From Methylobacterium sp. AMS5 (GTDB taxonomy: Bacteria; Pseudomonadota; Alphaproteobacteria; Rhizobiales; Beijerinckiaceae): DNA of 64,000 nt. Under the pieces are notes generated by a model. It saw only the letters and a list, made by a program, of their open reading frames with translations. It was not told the origin of the DNA and ran no database searches. Positions 36,491 to 45,633 of the stretch are shown here, piece after piece. The DNA is taken from NCBI RefSeq assembly GCF_001542815.1, contig NZ_CP006992.1, forward strand, positions 4,345,501 to 4,409,500, given 5' to 3'. Within the stretch, counting starts at the first letter, position 1; every line of letters begins with the position of its first letter. Position numbers and translations under genes: made by a program.

Positions 36491-37396
36491 ATGAGCGTTC
36501 CGTTCGTCAACGCTTCAGTGCAAGGCGATCTCAGCGCCCCGCCCGACCGGATTTTCGGCCAGATCCCCGCCAGCGGCCTCGACGGCATCGCCTTCCTTGA
36601 TTTCGCCTACGAGACGGCGGGGTTCAGCACGCACCGGGTCGATGGCCTCCTCGTCGGCACGTGGCACGGCGGCTGGTACGGCCTGAGCCGGACCACGCTC
36701 ACCTTCAGCGGCGACAGCCCGACCGGCAGCGCGCCCTGCGACGTGCGCACCGGCGAGGCCTTCGTTCTGCGCGGGCCCGGCTATGCAGGCCGCACGGTCT
36801 GGAGCGGGCCGTGCCGCGGGCGCTATCTCGCCTTCATGCCCGCCGCGGTGGAGCGGATGATCGAGGCGCCGCTCTCGCAGTTCCGAATCGATTCGATCAC
36901 CTGCGATCTCGCCGAGCGGATGACCCTCTCCCATCTCCTGGCTGCTCTGGGGCAGGCGGCCAGCGGCCACGACAGCGCCGCGGACGCGCTTCTGGTCGAC
37001 AGCGTGGCGCTCGCGGTGCTGCGCGCCTCCGGCGCCCTGTCGAGCCCGCCCTCCCGCAAGAGCGCGGCGCTCACCGCCCGGCAGGCGCGGCGGGTGCGCG
37101 ACCTCGTCGCCGCGCGGATCGATGCGCCCCTGTCTCTCGGGGAGATGGCGGCGGTGGCGGGCCTCAGCGAGGGCTATTTCGTGCGCGCCTTCAAGGGCAC
37201 CTTCGGCGTGACGCCCTATCAATACGTGTTGCGCGAACGCGTGACGCTGGCCCAGTCGCTGATCCGCTCCGGCACGGTCTCCTTGAGCGAGGCGGCTTCA
37301 CGCGCGGGCTTTCCCGATGCGCGGCGGATGGGGCGGACCTTCCGCAAGATGATCGGGCGCTCGCCGACGGAATCGACCCGGCTGCAGCGGGCCTGA
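36491..37396 (+). CDS. AraC-family transcriptional regulator
   Basis: 301 residues from ATG 36491; the frame runs back to 36146, but that part covers the family A repeat and is not coding. The N-terminal half (residues 1-190) is an uncharacterised sensor region. The C-terminal AraC domain has two helix-turn-helix units: SLGEMAAVAGLSEGYFVRAFKGTFGVTPYQYVLRERV and SLSEAASRAGFPDARRMGRTFRKMIGRSP. It could regulate the adjacent GG-peptide locus, but nothing in sequence proves this. Confidence 0.87.
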   Translation: MSVPFVNASVQGDLSAPPDRIFGQIPASGLDGIAFLDFAYETAGFSTHRVDGLLVGTWHGGWYGLSRTTLTFSGDSPTGSAPCDVRTGEAFVLRGPGYAGRTVWSGPCRGRYLAFMPAAVERMIEAPLSQFRIDSITCDLAERMTLSHLLAALGQAASGHDSAADALLVDSVALAVLRASGALSSPPSRKSAALTARQARRVRDLVAARIDAPLSLGEMAAVAGLSEGYFVRAFKGTFGVTPYQYVLRERVTLAQSLIRSGTVSLSEAASRAGFPDARRMGRTFRKMIGRSPTESTRLQRA

Positions 37397-37478
37397 GCGT
37401 CTCTCCCGAAACGCCCGCTGCGCCGACGTGTCCAGAGCGGAGGCGATCGGTGGCCGGGCGTTTCGTGAGGCACCCTGA
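37397..37478. repeat. Intergenic palindromic repeat, family B copy 2
   Basis: CTCTCCCGAAACGCCCG...CGGGCGTTTCGTGAGGCACC, beginning directly after the AraC stop codon. The arms match the other B copies, while the centre (TGTCCAGAGCGGAGGCGATCG) differs. Confidence 0.72.
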
Positions 37479-37691
37479 ACCCGGAAAGTGGGTGCCGGAC
37501 GGCACCGCGGCGCGTCGATTTCGGGCGGATCGCGGTGCCGCGGGCCGCCCCGGCGCCGTCCTGCGATTGACAGAAGCCCCTCGTTTCTTAGTAATCGCGC
37601 GCGTGCCGCCCGTCCCCCGAGGCGGCACTTTCTTTTGGCGACTTCGGGAGCCATGGCGTTCCCTGGATCGAGCCCGAGGAGACGGACCCGC

Positions 37692-38882
37692 GTGACCTCC
37701 GCCCTGCTGCCGACCTATGCCCGCGCCCCGATCGCTTTCGAGCGAGGCGAGGGCGCATGGCTGGTCGCCGAGGACGGCGACCGCTACCTCGATTTCGGTG
37801 CCGGCATCGCCGTCAACGCGCTCGGCCACGCCCATCCGCACCTGGTCGAGGCCCTGACCACGCAGGCGCAAAAGCTCTGGCACACCTCGAACCTGTTCCA
37901 GATCCCGGAAGGGGAGCGGCTGGGCCGACGGCTCGTGGACGCGACCTTCGCCGACGTGGCCTTCTTCGCCAATTCCGGTGCCGAGGCCAACGAGGCCGCC
38001 ATCAAGATGGCCCGCAAGTATCATGCGGCGGGCGGCCACCCCGAGCGCTACCGCATCGTCACCTTCGAGGGTGCCTTCCACGGTCGCACGCTCGCGACCA
38101 TCGCGGCGGGCGGCCAGCAGAAGTACATCGAGGGCTTCGGCCCGAAGGTGGAGGGCTTCGATCAGGTGCCGGTCGGCGACTTCGCCGCGCTGGAAGCCGT
38201 GATCGGCCCGGAGACCGCCGCCCTGATGATCGAGCCGATCCAGGGCGAGGGCGGCCTGCGGGTGATCCCCGGCGAGACCCTGCGGCGCCTGCGCGCGCTC
38301 TGCGAGGCGCACGGCCTGCTCCTCATCATGGACGAGGTGCAGACCGGCGTCGGCCGCACCGGCAAGTTCTTCGCGCACGAATGGTCGGGCGTCACGCCGG
38401 ACATCATGAGCGCGGCCAAGGGCATCGGCGGCGGCTTCCCGCTCGGCGTCTGCCTCGCCACCGCCGAGGCCGCGCGCGGCATGACGGCCGGCACCCACGG
38501 CACCACCTTCGGCGGCAACCCGCTCGCCATGGCGGTGGGCAACGCGGTGCTCGACGTAGTGCTCGGAGACGGCTTCCTGGCGCATGTCGAGCACATGGAC
38601 CTGCTGCTGACGCAGAAGCTCGCGTGCCTGATCGACCGGCACCCCCACGTCTTCGCCGAATTGCGCGGGCAGGGGCTGATGCGGGGCCTGAAGCTCAACC
38701 TGCCGAACACCGAGTTCACGGCGGCCGCCCGCGCGCGGCACCTGCTGGTGATCCCGGCCGGCGACAACGTTGTCCGCCTCCTGCCGCCGCTGATCGTCGG
38801 CGAGACGGAGGTGGACGAGGCCGTGGCCCGTTTGGAGGCCGCGGCGACCGATCTGGAGGCGCAGATGCGCGGGGCCGCCTGA
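37692..38882 (+). CDS. argD: Acetylornithine aminotransferase
   Basis: 396 residues from GTG 37692 (GAGGAGACGG upstream); an ATG at 37653 would add 13 residues. Class III PLP aminotransferase: [37 protein letters not shown], and the PLP lysine in [33 protein letters not shown] is the family's phosphate/active-site loop. It catalyses the PLP-dependent transamination of N-acetylglutamate semialdehyde in arginine synthesis (and often succinyl-DAP). It is followed by argF after a family B repeat, a normal argD-argF order in alphaproteobacteria. Confidence 0.95.
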   Translation: MTSALLPTYARAPIAFERGEGAWLVAEDGDRYLDFGAGIAVNALGHAHPHLVEALTTQAQKLWHTSNLFQIPEGERLGRRLVDATFADVAFFANSGAEANEAAIKMARKYHAAGGHPERYRIVTFEGAFHGRTLATIAAGGQQKYIEGFGPKVEGFDQVPVGDFAALEAVIGPETAALMIEPIQGEGGLRVIPGETLRRLRALCEAHGLLLIMDEVQTGVGRTGKFFAHEWSGVTPDIMSAAKGIGGGFPLGVCLATAEAARGMTAGTHGTTFGGNPLAMAVGNAVLDVVLGDGFLAHVEHMDLLLTQKLACLIDRHPHVFAELRGQGLMRGLKLNLPNTEFTAAARARHLLVIPAGDNVVRLLPPLIVGETEVDEAVARLEAAATDLEAQMRGAA

Positions 38883-38966
38883 GTGATCTCTCACGAAATG
38901 CCCGTTGCACCGTCGCGCCAAAAGGCGGGCACGGTCCGTATTCGGGCATTTCGTGAGGCACTCTGA
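38883..38966. repeat. Intergenic palindromic repeat, family B copy 3 (between argD and argF)
   Basis: GTGATCTCTCACGAAATGCCCG...CGGGCATTTCGTGAGGCACTC. It starts right after the argD stop. A hairpin between the two arg genes may tune the amount of argF message. Confidence 0.75.
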
Positions 38967-38994
38967 GGGCGGCACCGCGAGCGTAGATATTGAG

Positions 38995-39945
38995 ATGACC
39001 ACGACCCTGAACGGCAGCGGCCCGCATGTCCGCCACTTCCTCGACCTGAAGGATTTCTCCGCCGAGACCCTGCGCGGTGTCCTCGACCTCTCCGCCGCGA
39101 TGAAGCGCGCGCGGGTGAAGGGCCAGCGCGCGGCGGAGCGACCGCTCACCGGCAAGATGCTGGCGATGGTGTTCGACCGGCCCTCGACCCGCACGCGCGT
39201 CTCCTTCGACGTGGCGATGCGCGAACTCGGCGGCGACACCCTGATGCTGACGGGCAAGGAGATGCAGCTCGGCCGCGGCGAGACGGTGTCCGACACCGCC
39301 CGCGTGCTGTCGCGCTTCGTCGACGCGATCGTGATCCGCACCCTCGACCACGGCTTGGTGATGGAGCTGGCCGAGCATGCCGAGGTGCCGGTCATCAACG
39401 CGCTGACCAAGGCCTCGCATCCCTGCCAGATCATGGCCGACGTGCTGACCTTCGAGGAGCATCGCGGGCCGATCCAGGGCCGCACGGTCGCGTGGTCGGG
39501 CGACGCCAACAACGTGCTGGCGAGCTGGGTCCACGCCGCCGCCCGCTTCGACTTCACCCTCAACGTCGCCGCGCCGCAGGAACTGGCGATGCCGCCGGCC
39601 CTCGTCGATTGGGCCAAGCGCGAGGGCGCCCGCGTCAACGCCACCACCGACGCCTACGCGGCGGTCGAGGGGGCCGATCTCGTGGTCACCGATTGCTGGG
39701 TCTCCATGGGCGACGACGACGAGCATTTCCGCCACAACCTGCTCTCGCCCTACCGGGTGGATGCGGCGCTGATGAAGGCCGCGGCCAAGGACGCGCTCTT
39801 CATGCACTGCCTGCCCGCGCATCGCGGCGAGGAGGTCACCGCCGAGGTGATCGACGGCCCGCAATCGGTCGTGTTCGACGAGGCCGAGAACCGCCTGCAC
39901 GCGCAGAAGGGCATCCTGGCCTGGTGCCTGGGCGAAGCGGCCTGA
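38995..39945 (+). CDS. argF: Ornithine carbamoyltransferase
   Basis: 316 residues from ATG 38995; the upstream frame is repeat DNA. The carbamoyl-phosphate site is [16 protein letters not shown], the ornithine site is in the [11 protein letters not shown] region, and [11 protein letters not shown] is the conserved C-terminal loop with the active-site Cys. It forms citrulline from ornithine and carbamoyl phosphate. It is followed by a strong terminator, so argD-argF is likely the full operon. Confidence 0.95.
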   Translation: MTTTLNGSGPHVRHFLDLKDFSAETLRGVLDLSAAMKRARVKGQRAAERPLTGKMLAMVFDRPSTRTRVSFDVAMRELGGDTLMLTGKEMQLGRGETVSDTARVLSRFVDAIVIRTLDHGLVMELAEHAEVPVINALTKASHPCQIMADVLTFEEHRGPIQGRTVAWSGDANNVLASWVHAAARFDFTLNVAAPQELAMPPALVDWAKREGARVNATTDAYAAVEGADLVVTDCWVSMGDDDEHFRHNLLSPYRVDAALMKAAAKDALFMHCLPAHRGEEVTAEVIDGPQSVVFDEAENRLHAQKGILAWCLGEAA

Positions 39946-39950
39946 GAAGA

Positions 39951-39982
39951 CACACCCGCCGCCTTTGAAGGCGGCGGGTGTG
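39951..39982 (+). terminator. Strong hairpin after argF
   Basis: A perfect 15-base stem, CACACCCGCCGCCTT (39951-39965), and its complement (39968-39982), with a 2-base gap (TG), 5 bases after the argF stop. There is no T-run, but the stem is very GC-rich. Confidence 0.7.
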
Positions 39983-40017
39983 AGAGCGGTCATCTCGGAT
40001 TGATCCCATCCATAAAA

Positions 40018-40029
40018 CTGCATATACAG
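40018..40029. promoter_or_regulatory. MarR operator, copy 1
   Basis: CTGCATATACAG lies 28 bases before the MarR start. The same 12 bases in reverse orientation (CTGTATATGCAG) occur at 40586, before the next gene. Two copies flanking a MarR gene suggest autoregulation and control of the downstream gene. Confidence 0.65.
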
Positions 40030-40056
40030 ATTTATAGCTAACACGGATAGACACAT

Positions 40057-40536
40057 ATGACGCCGCGCGAGGATGTGCTGGTGGGCGGGATCGACATCCG
40101 CGAGGTCGCCGCCTGCACCTGCCTCAGGCTCCGTCGCACGACGCGGTGTGTGACGGCGATCTACGACGAGGCGCTGACCGCAGTTGGTCTGACAATCACG
40201 CAATTCGGTCTGCTCGCGCAGATCTACGGCTGGCGCCTTCAGCATGGAGCCGATCCGTCGATCGGCCTCCTCGCCGAGCGCGTCGGCATGGATGCCACCA
40301 CACTCAATCGCACGGTCAAACCTCTCGAAACGAACGGCCTCGTCGCAAGTGGGCGCGACCCAAGCGACCACCGCATCCGGACTCTGTGCCTGACGACGGC
40401 AGGGCAGGCGCGCCTGGAAGCGGCCACGGCGGAGTGGCGGAAGGCTCAGACACTGCTCGAAGCGAAACTCGGGCGCGAGGCGACGCTCGCCCTCAACGCC
40501 CTGCTTGAGCTCACAGTCTCGAATTTCGATCGCTGA
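40057..40536 (+). CDS. MarR-family transcriptional regulator
   Basis: 159 residues. The winged helix has IYDEALTAVGLTITQFGLLAQIYG, then LLAERVGMDATTLNRTVKPLETNGLVASGRDPSDHRIRTLCLT, the standard MarR recognition helix and wing. The dimer helices at both ends are rich in Leu and Ala. Two cysteines near the N-terminus (ACTCLRL) could be redox-active (inference). Binding sites are probably the two matched 12-base sequences around it. Target likely the iron-sulfur protein downstream. Confidence 0.88.
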   Translation: MTPREDVLVGGIDIREVAACTCLRLRRTTRCVTAIYDEALTAVGLTITQFGLLAQIYGWRLQHGADPSIGLLAERVGMDATTLNRTVKPLETNGLVASGRDPSDHRIRTLCLTTAGQARLEAATAEWRKAQTLLEAKLGREATLALNALLELTVSNFDR

Positions 40537-40585
40537 CGGCCCACCTGGTGGCCAATTCTCCGGCGGATTTTCTCCGCGCAATCGT

Positions 40586-40597
40586 CTGTATATGCAG
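40586..40597. promoter_or_regulatory. MarR operator, copy 2
   Basis: CTGTATATGCAG is the exact reverse complement of the site at 40018. It is 16 bases before the ATG at 40614, so a bound MarR protein would block expression of the iron-sulfur/SCP2 protein. Confidence 0.65.
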
Positions 40598-40613
40598 GAA
40601 GTTGGAGAGCGAT

Positions 40614-41984
40614 ATGGCAGCAAGGCAGGATCCTCCGAGAGACGCGTCCGAGCCGGGGCGTCCGCTTCATCCCTCGATTGCCAGGGCTCGTGAACGCGAA
40701 TCTGCGGTCGCGGCGGCGCCGGTACCGCTGGAGGCCGCATGGCTGAGAAAGCTCTGCCTCGACGCAGGCGCGGACGATGTCGGCTTCGTCGCCCTCGATC
40801 GACCCGAGATCGCCGAGGAACGGCCGCATGTCTTGCGGGCCTTTCCCCGAACCCAAACCCTTATCAGCCTCGTGACGCGCCTGCATCGGGAAGCTGTGCG
40901 CGCGCCTGCGCGCTCGGTCGGCAATCTCGAGTTCCACCGCAACTACCACGAGATCAATGCGGTCGCTCGTCGAATTGCGGGAGCACTGGAGGCGCGCGGC
41001 GTGCCGGCTCTCCATCCCAGCGCGGGATTTCCCATGGAGATGGATCAGTTTCCAGGCCGGATTTGGGTCGTCTCGCATAAGCCGGTCGCGGTTGCCGCCG
41101 GTCTCGGCCAGATCGGCCTCCACCGCAGTGTGATCCACCCCGAGTTCGGCAGCTTCATCAACCTGGCCACGATCCTCGTCGCTGCCGCCATTACCGAGGA
41201 GACGAGGCCGATCGCATACAATCCGTGCCTCTCGTGCAAGCTCTGCGTCGCGGCCTGCCCGGTCGGAGCGATCGAACCTGACGGGTATTTCAACTTTTCC
41301 GCCTGCTTCACCCACAACTACCGCGAGTTCCTGGGTGGGTTCTCGGATTGGGTGGAAACGGTGGCAAAGGCCGGCTCCGCAAAGGCTCTGCGTCGCAAGG
41401 TCGATATCTCCGAGCAAGCCTCGATGTGGCAAAGCCTGTCGTTCGGAGCCAACTACAAGGCCGCCTACTGCATCGCGGCCTGTCCCGCAGGCGACGATGT
41501 GATTGGCCCCTATCTCGCCGACAAGGCCGGCTTCGTGCGCTCCATCGTCAAGCCGCTGCAGGCCAAGGCCGAGCCGGTCTACGTCACACCGGGCTCGGAC
41601 GCGGAGAGCCATGTCCGCAGGCGCTATCCCGCCAAGACGGTGCGGCGCGTCGCGAACGGCCTCCTCGTCAAAGATATCGATGGGCTGCTCTTCGGGATGC
41701 GCTTGAGCTTTCAGCGCAACGCCTCGATCGGCCTCGACGCGACATATCATTTTCGCTTCACGGGCGACGAGCCGCGCGAGGCCACGATCACAATTCGCGC
41801 CCGCACTCTGACGATCACGGAGGGACTGAAAGGAAACCCGGCCCTCACGGTGCGAGCCGACAGCCGCGCCTGGCTCCAGTTCGTTCGCAAGGAGCGGGGC
41901 CTGCTCGGCTTGCTGCTGACGCGGAAGCTCAGGCTGAAGGGGCCGCCCCGCCTTCTCCTCGCCTTCGGAAAGTGTTTCGCGTGA
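40614..41984 (+). CDS. QueG-like iron-sulfur protein with C-terminal SCP2-like domain
   Basis: 456 residues; GGAGAG precedes the ATG. The N-terminal half resembles the cobalamin-dependent epoxyqueuosine reductase (QueG)/reductive dehalogenase group (GLGQIGLHRSVIHPEFGS). It has a 4Fe-4S motif CLSCKLCVAACPVGAI (residues about 208-223) and a further cluster segment CIAACPAGDDVIGPY. The C-terminal 110 residues (FGMRLSFQRNASIGLDATYHFRF to the end) look like a sterol-carrier-protein-2 fold. A fused SCP2 domain suggests a lipophilic or sterol-like substrate (inference). It is not a plain QueG, which is shorter. Regulated by the adjacent MarR. Confidence 0.75.
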   Translation: MAARQDPPRDASEPGRPLHPSIARARERESAVAAAPVPLEAAWLRKLCLDAGADDVGFVALDRPEIAEERPHVLRAFPRTQTLISLVTRLHREAVRAPARSVGNLEFHRNYHEINAVARRIAGALEARGVPALHPSAGFPMEMDQFPGRIWVVSHKPVAVAAGLGQIGLHRSVIHPEFGSFINLATILVAAAITEETRPIAYNPCLSCKLCVAACPVGAIEPDGYFNFSACFTHNYREFLGGFSDWVETVAKAGSAKALRRKVDISEQASMWQSLSFGANYKAAYCIAACPAGDDVIGPYLADKAGFVRSIVKPLQAKAEPVYVTPGSDAESHVRRRYPAKTVRRVANGLLVKDIDGLLFGMRLSFQRNASIGLDATYHFRFTGDEPREATITIRARTLTITEGLKGNPALTVRADSRAWLQFVRKERGLLGLLLTRKLRLKGPPRLLLAFGKCFA

Positions 41985-42026
41985 GGCGTCCGATGAGAGC
42001 GACCCGGGGAGGAGGTCGGCCCTGTC

Positions 42027-42494
42027 TCACATTCCCTTCACCACCTCGGTGAGCTGGTCCGCGCAGATCCCCCAACCGTGTTCGAACCCCATCGCCTCGT
42101 GCGTCTGGCGGTCCTCCAGCGTCCAGTGGCGGGCGCGTGCCGTGTAGCGGGTGCCGCCGGCTTCATCCGCGAAGGTGAGGATCACCGTCAGGAACGGTTT
42201 CTCGGACGGCACCCAGGCCGAGCGATAGGCGTCGGTGACGACGAGGCGCGTGTCCGGCACCACTTCCAGATAGACGCCCCGGTTGGGCAGATCCTGCCCG
42301 TCGGGACTGCGCATCACGATGAGACTCGACCCACCCGGCCGCAGGTCCAGTTCGACGACCGGCGTCGTGTAGGGTTTCGGGGCGAACCAGCGCTTCACCA
42401 GTTCCGGCTCGGTCCAGGCGCGCCAGAGCGCCCGGCGGGGTGCCGGAATCAGGCGGGTGAGGACGAGGTCGCGGGGATCGTCGGCGTCGCTCAT
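42027..42494 (-). CDS. SRPBCC (AHSA1-type) domain protein
   Basis: 155 residues from ATG 42494. It starts LVLTRLIPAPRRALWRAWTEPELVKRWFAP, the typical activator-of-Hsp90-like START fold with a helix-grip pocket. Conserved blocks are LDLRPGGSSLIVMRSPDG and ...WTLEDRQTHEAMGFEHGWG. These proteins bind hydrophobic ligands or act as small cyclases. It lies 17 bases downstream of the VOC gene on the same strand and is probably one operon with it. Confidence 0.85.
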   Translation of the reverse strand: MSDADDPRDLVLTRLIPAPRRALWRAWTEPELVKRWFAPKPYTTPVVELDLRPGGSSLIVMRSPDGQDLPNRGVYLEVVPDTRLVVTDAYRSAWVPSEKPFLTVILTFADEAGGTRYTARARHWTLEDRQTHEAMGFEHGWGICADQLTEVVKGM

Positions 42495-42511
42495 GCTGTG
42501 TCCTCCATCCC

Positions 42512-42934
42512 TCAGGCGGGGGGCTTGGCTTGGTTCATCGCCCAGATCACGCCGAACGGGTCGCGGAGCTGTCCGTAGACGTCGCCCCAGAACATTTCCT
42601 GGTAGGGCATCACCACCTCGGCGCCTGCCGCGACCGCCCGGTTCCACCATGCGGCGATGTCCTCGACCGGCAGGAGCAGGCTGAACGATTGCGGCGTCTG
42701 GAGCGCGTGGCCGTATTCGGGAAAGGCATCGGAGAGCATCACCGAAGTCCCGTTGATGACGAGGTGGACGTGCATGGTCCGCCCCTTCTCGTTCGGCGGT
42801 ATGGAGGCGACGATCGCGGCGCCGAAGGCGTTCCGGTAGAACTCGGCCGCCCGCAGGGCACCGTCGAGCGTGAGATAGGCGACCACGCCGCCCTTCGGGG
42901 GCACGGCCGGTGACGTCGTGTCGGTCTCGCTCAT
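42512..42934 (-). CDS. VOC-family protein, PhnB-like
   Basis: 140 residues from ATG 42934. YLTLDGALRAAEFYRNAFGAAIV and LLLPVEDIAAWWNRAVAAGAEVVMPYQEMFWGDVYGQLRDPFGVIWAM match the PhnB/3-dmu-9_3-mt type of VOC fold. Metal-binding residues are uncertain, and many members lack known catalysis. First gene of the pair with the SRPBCC protein. Expression level and substrate unknown. Confidence 0.83.
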   Translation of the reverse strand: MSETDTTSPAVPPKGGVVAYLTLDGALRAAEFYRNAFGAAIVASIPPNEKGRTMHVHLVINGTSVMLSDAFPEYGHALQTPQSFSLLLPVEDIAAWWNRAVAAGAEVVMPYQEMFWGDVYGQLRDPFGVIWAMNQAKPPA

Positions 42935-43217
42935 CGTCGCTTTCCCTGTTCGCCTCTCGGACGTCGGGACGCGGAAGGTGCCGTGCGTCGCCGGTCCGCG
43001 CAAAGACTTTTTGGAATGCCGCTTCCCAACGCCACTGCGGTGTCAGGCGCGGCCCCGGCCTCGTTTCGTCCCTTCGCGCGAACGGTCGGATCGCCGCAGT
43101 CCTGGGCCGGATTGGAACGATCCCCGACGCCCCCCGTTGGCCCGCGGTTTTAGCAAATGGTCGCCGCGCCGAGGGCGCACGGTCGAACCGGACGCCGCCA
43201 AGGAAGAGGATCGATTC

Positions 43218-44024
43218 ATGGATCTCGGCATCAGCGGTCGCGTCGCGGTGATCACCGGCGGCGATTCCGGCATGGGTTACGCGAGCGCGGAGTATCTGCT
43301 GCGCGAAGGCGTCAAAGTCGTCCTCTCCGACCTGAAGGAGAAGGAGCTGGGGGAGGCGGCCGCGCGGCTCGCGGCGCTCGGTCCGGTGAAGGCGTGCCAA
43401 GCCGACCTCTCGTCGGATGCGGGGGCACGCAAGCTGCGCGACTTCGCCGAGCAGGCCTTCGGCGAGACACCCACCATCCTCGTCAACGCCGCCGGCGTCA
43501 CCGGCGCCACCGGCGACTTCCTGGAGATCGACGACGAGGGCTGGATGTCGACGATCCAGGCTGACCTGATGGCGGCGGTCCGGATGGCGCGCGCCTTCAT
43601 CCCCGGGATGCGGACCCAGAAATGGGGTCGGATCGTCTTCTTCACCTCCGAGGACGCGGTGCAGCCCTATGTCGAAGAACTGCCCTACTGCGCCGCCAAG
43701 GCCGGCCTGATGAACCTGACCAAGGGCCTCTCCAAGGCCTACGGGCCGGATGGGGTGCTGGTGAACTCGGTGGCGCCCGCCTTCGTGGCCACGCCGATGA
43801 CCGACGCGATGATGGAGAAGCGCGCCGGGGAACTCGGCGTCTCCTTCGACGAGGCGGTCGAGAGCTTCCTGGAGGAAAAGCGTCCCGGCATCGTGGTCAA
43901 GCGCCGCGGCCGGGTCGAGGAGGTCGCGTCGGCGGTGGCCTTCCTGTGCTCGGAGCAGGCGAGCTTCATCACGGGCGAGAACCTGCGCGTCGATGGCGGC
44001 GCCGTCCTCACCATGGCGTCCTGA
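43218..44024 (+). CDS. Short-chain dehydrogenase/reductase
   Basis: 268 residues. Classical SDR: cofactor motif TGGDSGMGYASAEYL (TGxxxGxG at residues about 13-20), NAAG at about 91, and catalytic Ser...Tyr-x3-Lys in FFTSEDAVQPYVEELPYCAAKAG. C-terminal GGAVLT is the usual ending. Substrate is unknown. The stop lies 3 bases before the ATG of the dihydrolipoyl-dehydrogenase-like gene, so they are co-transcribed. A longer frame to 42918 is antisense to the VOC gene and was not used. Confidence 0.9.
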   Translation: MDLGISGRVAVITGGDSGMGYASAEYLLREGVKVVLSDLKEKELGEAAARLAALGPVKACQADLSSDAGARKLRDFAEQAFGETPTILVNAAGVTGATGDFLEIDDEGWMSTIQADLMAAVRMARAFIPGMRTQKWGRIVFFTSEDAVQPYVEELPYCAAKAGLMNLTKGLSKAYGPDGVLVNSVAPAFVATPMTDAMMEKRAGELGVSFDEAVESFLEEKRPGIVVKRRGRVEEVASAVAFLCSEQASFITGENLRVDGGAVLTMAS

Positions 44025-44027
44025 GCG

Positions 44028-45410
44028 ATGCGGGAACTCTCCTGCGACGTCGCGGTGATCGGGGCCGGCACCGCCGGTATCGCCGCCCACCGCGCCGCCC
44101 TCGATGCGGGTGTCCGCGCCGTTCTGATCGAGCAGGGCCCCGGCGGCACCACCTGCGCCCGGGTCGGCTGCATGCCCTCGAAGCTGCTGATCACCGCGGC
44201 CGAGGCGGCGCACGAGGCCCGCAAGGCGCATCGGCTCGGTGTCCGGGTCGGCGACGTGCGGGTGGACGGGCCGGCGGTGCTGGCGCGAATACGGAGCCTG
44301 CGCGACGACTTCGTCGCCTCCGTGTTCAAGGGCCTCGACGGGCTGCCGCAGGAGACGCGCCTGACGGGCCGGGCGGTGTTCGAGGGGCCGGATGCCTTGC
44401 GCATCGGCGACCACACCCGCCTGCGCTTCAAGGCGGCGGTGCTGGCGACGGGCTCCAGCCCGAGCGTGCCCGAACCGCTGAAGGGGCTGGGCCACCGGGT
44501 TCTCACCACCGACACCGTGTTCGAGATCGAGGATCTGCCGGCCTCGCTCGCCGTGCTCGGTGCCGGCCCGGTCGGGCTGGAACTCGCGCAGGCCATGGCC
44601 CGTCTCGGTGTGGCGACCAGCGTGTTCGACCCCGGCGACAGCCTCGGGGGCTTGGGCGATCCCGATCTGAAGCGGGCCGCCCGCGAGATCTTCTCGCAGG
44701 CCTTCGATCTGCATCTCGGCGCGAAGGTCGAGAGCGGTGCGACCGAGGGCGAGGGCGCGCGCCTCGGCTGGAGCGGAGATGGGGACAAGGGCGAAAAGAC
44801 GTTCGATCGGGTGCTCGCCGCCGCGGGCCGTCCGCCGAACGTTTCGGGAATCGGCCTGGAGCACACCGGCGTGACCCTGAACGACAAGGGTGGCCCGGTC
44901 CACGATCCCCGCTCGCTGCTTTGTGAGGGCGCGCCGATCCTGATCGCGGGCGATGCCAATGCCGACCGCCCGGTTCTGCACGAGGCGAGCCGTCAGGGCC
45001 GCATCGCCGGGCGCAATGCCGCGCGGCTCGCACGCGGCGAGGGGGCCGAGCGGCCGGAGCGCTGGGTCGCGCTCACCATGGTGTTCAGCGATCCGCAGAT
45101 CGCCGTGATCGGCGGCGGCTTCGACCCGCAAGCGGATCACCGCATCGGACGCGCCGATTTCTGCGACCAGGGCCGGGCACGGGTGATGGATCGGGCCCAG
45201 GGCGGCGTCCGCCTCTACGCAGAGGCCGACGGGCGCCTCGCCGCCGCCGAGCTGATCGGCCCGGAGGCGGAGCATCTCGGTCATCTCCTGGCCTATGCGG
45301 TGCAGGACGGGCTGGACGTGCGGCGTCTGCGCGACCGCCCCTTCTACCATCCCACTTTGGAAGAGGGCCTCGACACGGCGCTCTCGGATCTCGTCGACCA
45401 CCTGAAGTAA
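44028..45410 (+). CDS. Dihydrolipoyl dehydrogenase-like pyridine nucleotide-disulfide oxidoreductase
   Basis: 460 residues. FAD motif VIGAGTAGIAAHRAAL, redox-active disulfide GTTCARVGCMPSKLL (Cys about residues 43 and 48), NAD motif VLGAGPVGLELAQAMARLG, FAD-binding GDANADRPVLHEAS, and a C-terminal dimerisation domain ending DGLDVRRLRDRPFYHPTLEEGL. In Lpd the C-terminus has HxHPTxxE; here FYHPTLEEG keeps the His-Glu pair (HPTLEE). It lies directly after an SDR rather than in a 2-oxoacid dehydrogenase operon, so its partner is unclear; it could also be a mercuric-reductase-like or soluble transhydrogenase relative. Confidence 0.85.
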   Translation: MRELSCDVAVIGAGTAGIAAHRAALDAGVRAVLIEQGPGGTTCARVGCMPSKLLITAAEAAHEARKAHRLGVRVGDVRVDGPAVLARIRSLRDDFVASVFKGLDGLPQETRLTGRAVFEGPDALRIGDHTRLRFKAAVLATGSSPSVPEPLKGLGHRVLTTDTVFEIEDLPASLAVLGAGPVGLELAQAMARLGVATSVFDPGDSLGGLGDPDLKRAAREIFSQAFDLHLGAKVESGATEGEGARLGWSGDGDKGEKTFDRVLAAAGRPPNVSGIGLEHTGVTLNDKGGPVHDPRSLLCEGAPILIAGDANADRPVLHEASRQGRIAGRNAARLARGEGAERPERWVALTMVFSDPQIAVIGGGFDPQADHRIGRADFCDQGRARVMDRAQGGVRLYAEADGRLAAAELIGPEAEHLGHLLAYAVQDGLDVRRLRDRPFYHPTLEEGLDTALSDLVDHLK

Positions 45411-45633
45411 CCATTTCGCGCCCGGGCTATCGTCCTGCCTTCGCGGGGACGCAGTGTCGTCGCTTTGCAGCTGTCGCTTCCGGCTACGCACTCTGTCGCG
45501 GAGGACTGTATGTTATCAGACAAAGATAGGGCTTCTCAGACACTTGGTTCGACTTTCGGGGAGACCGAAACACGTGCCGAAGGCACACCCGGCATTGCCT
45601 AACCGGGACGCGGCAGGCATACCGGCTGCCGTA

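Noticed and set aside
42027..45491. Long minus-strand frame running antisense to the SDR and dihydrolipoyl-dehydrogenase genes
   Set aside because: Only its last 155 residues (SRPBCC) are real family sequence; the rest is the mirror of genes with complete catalytic motifs.
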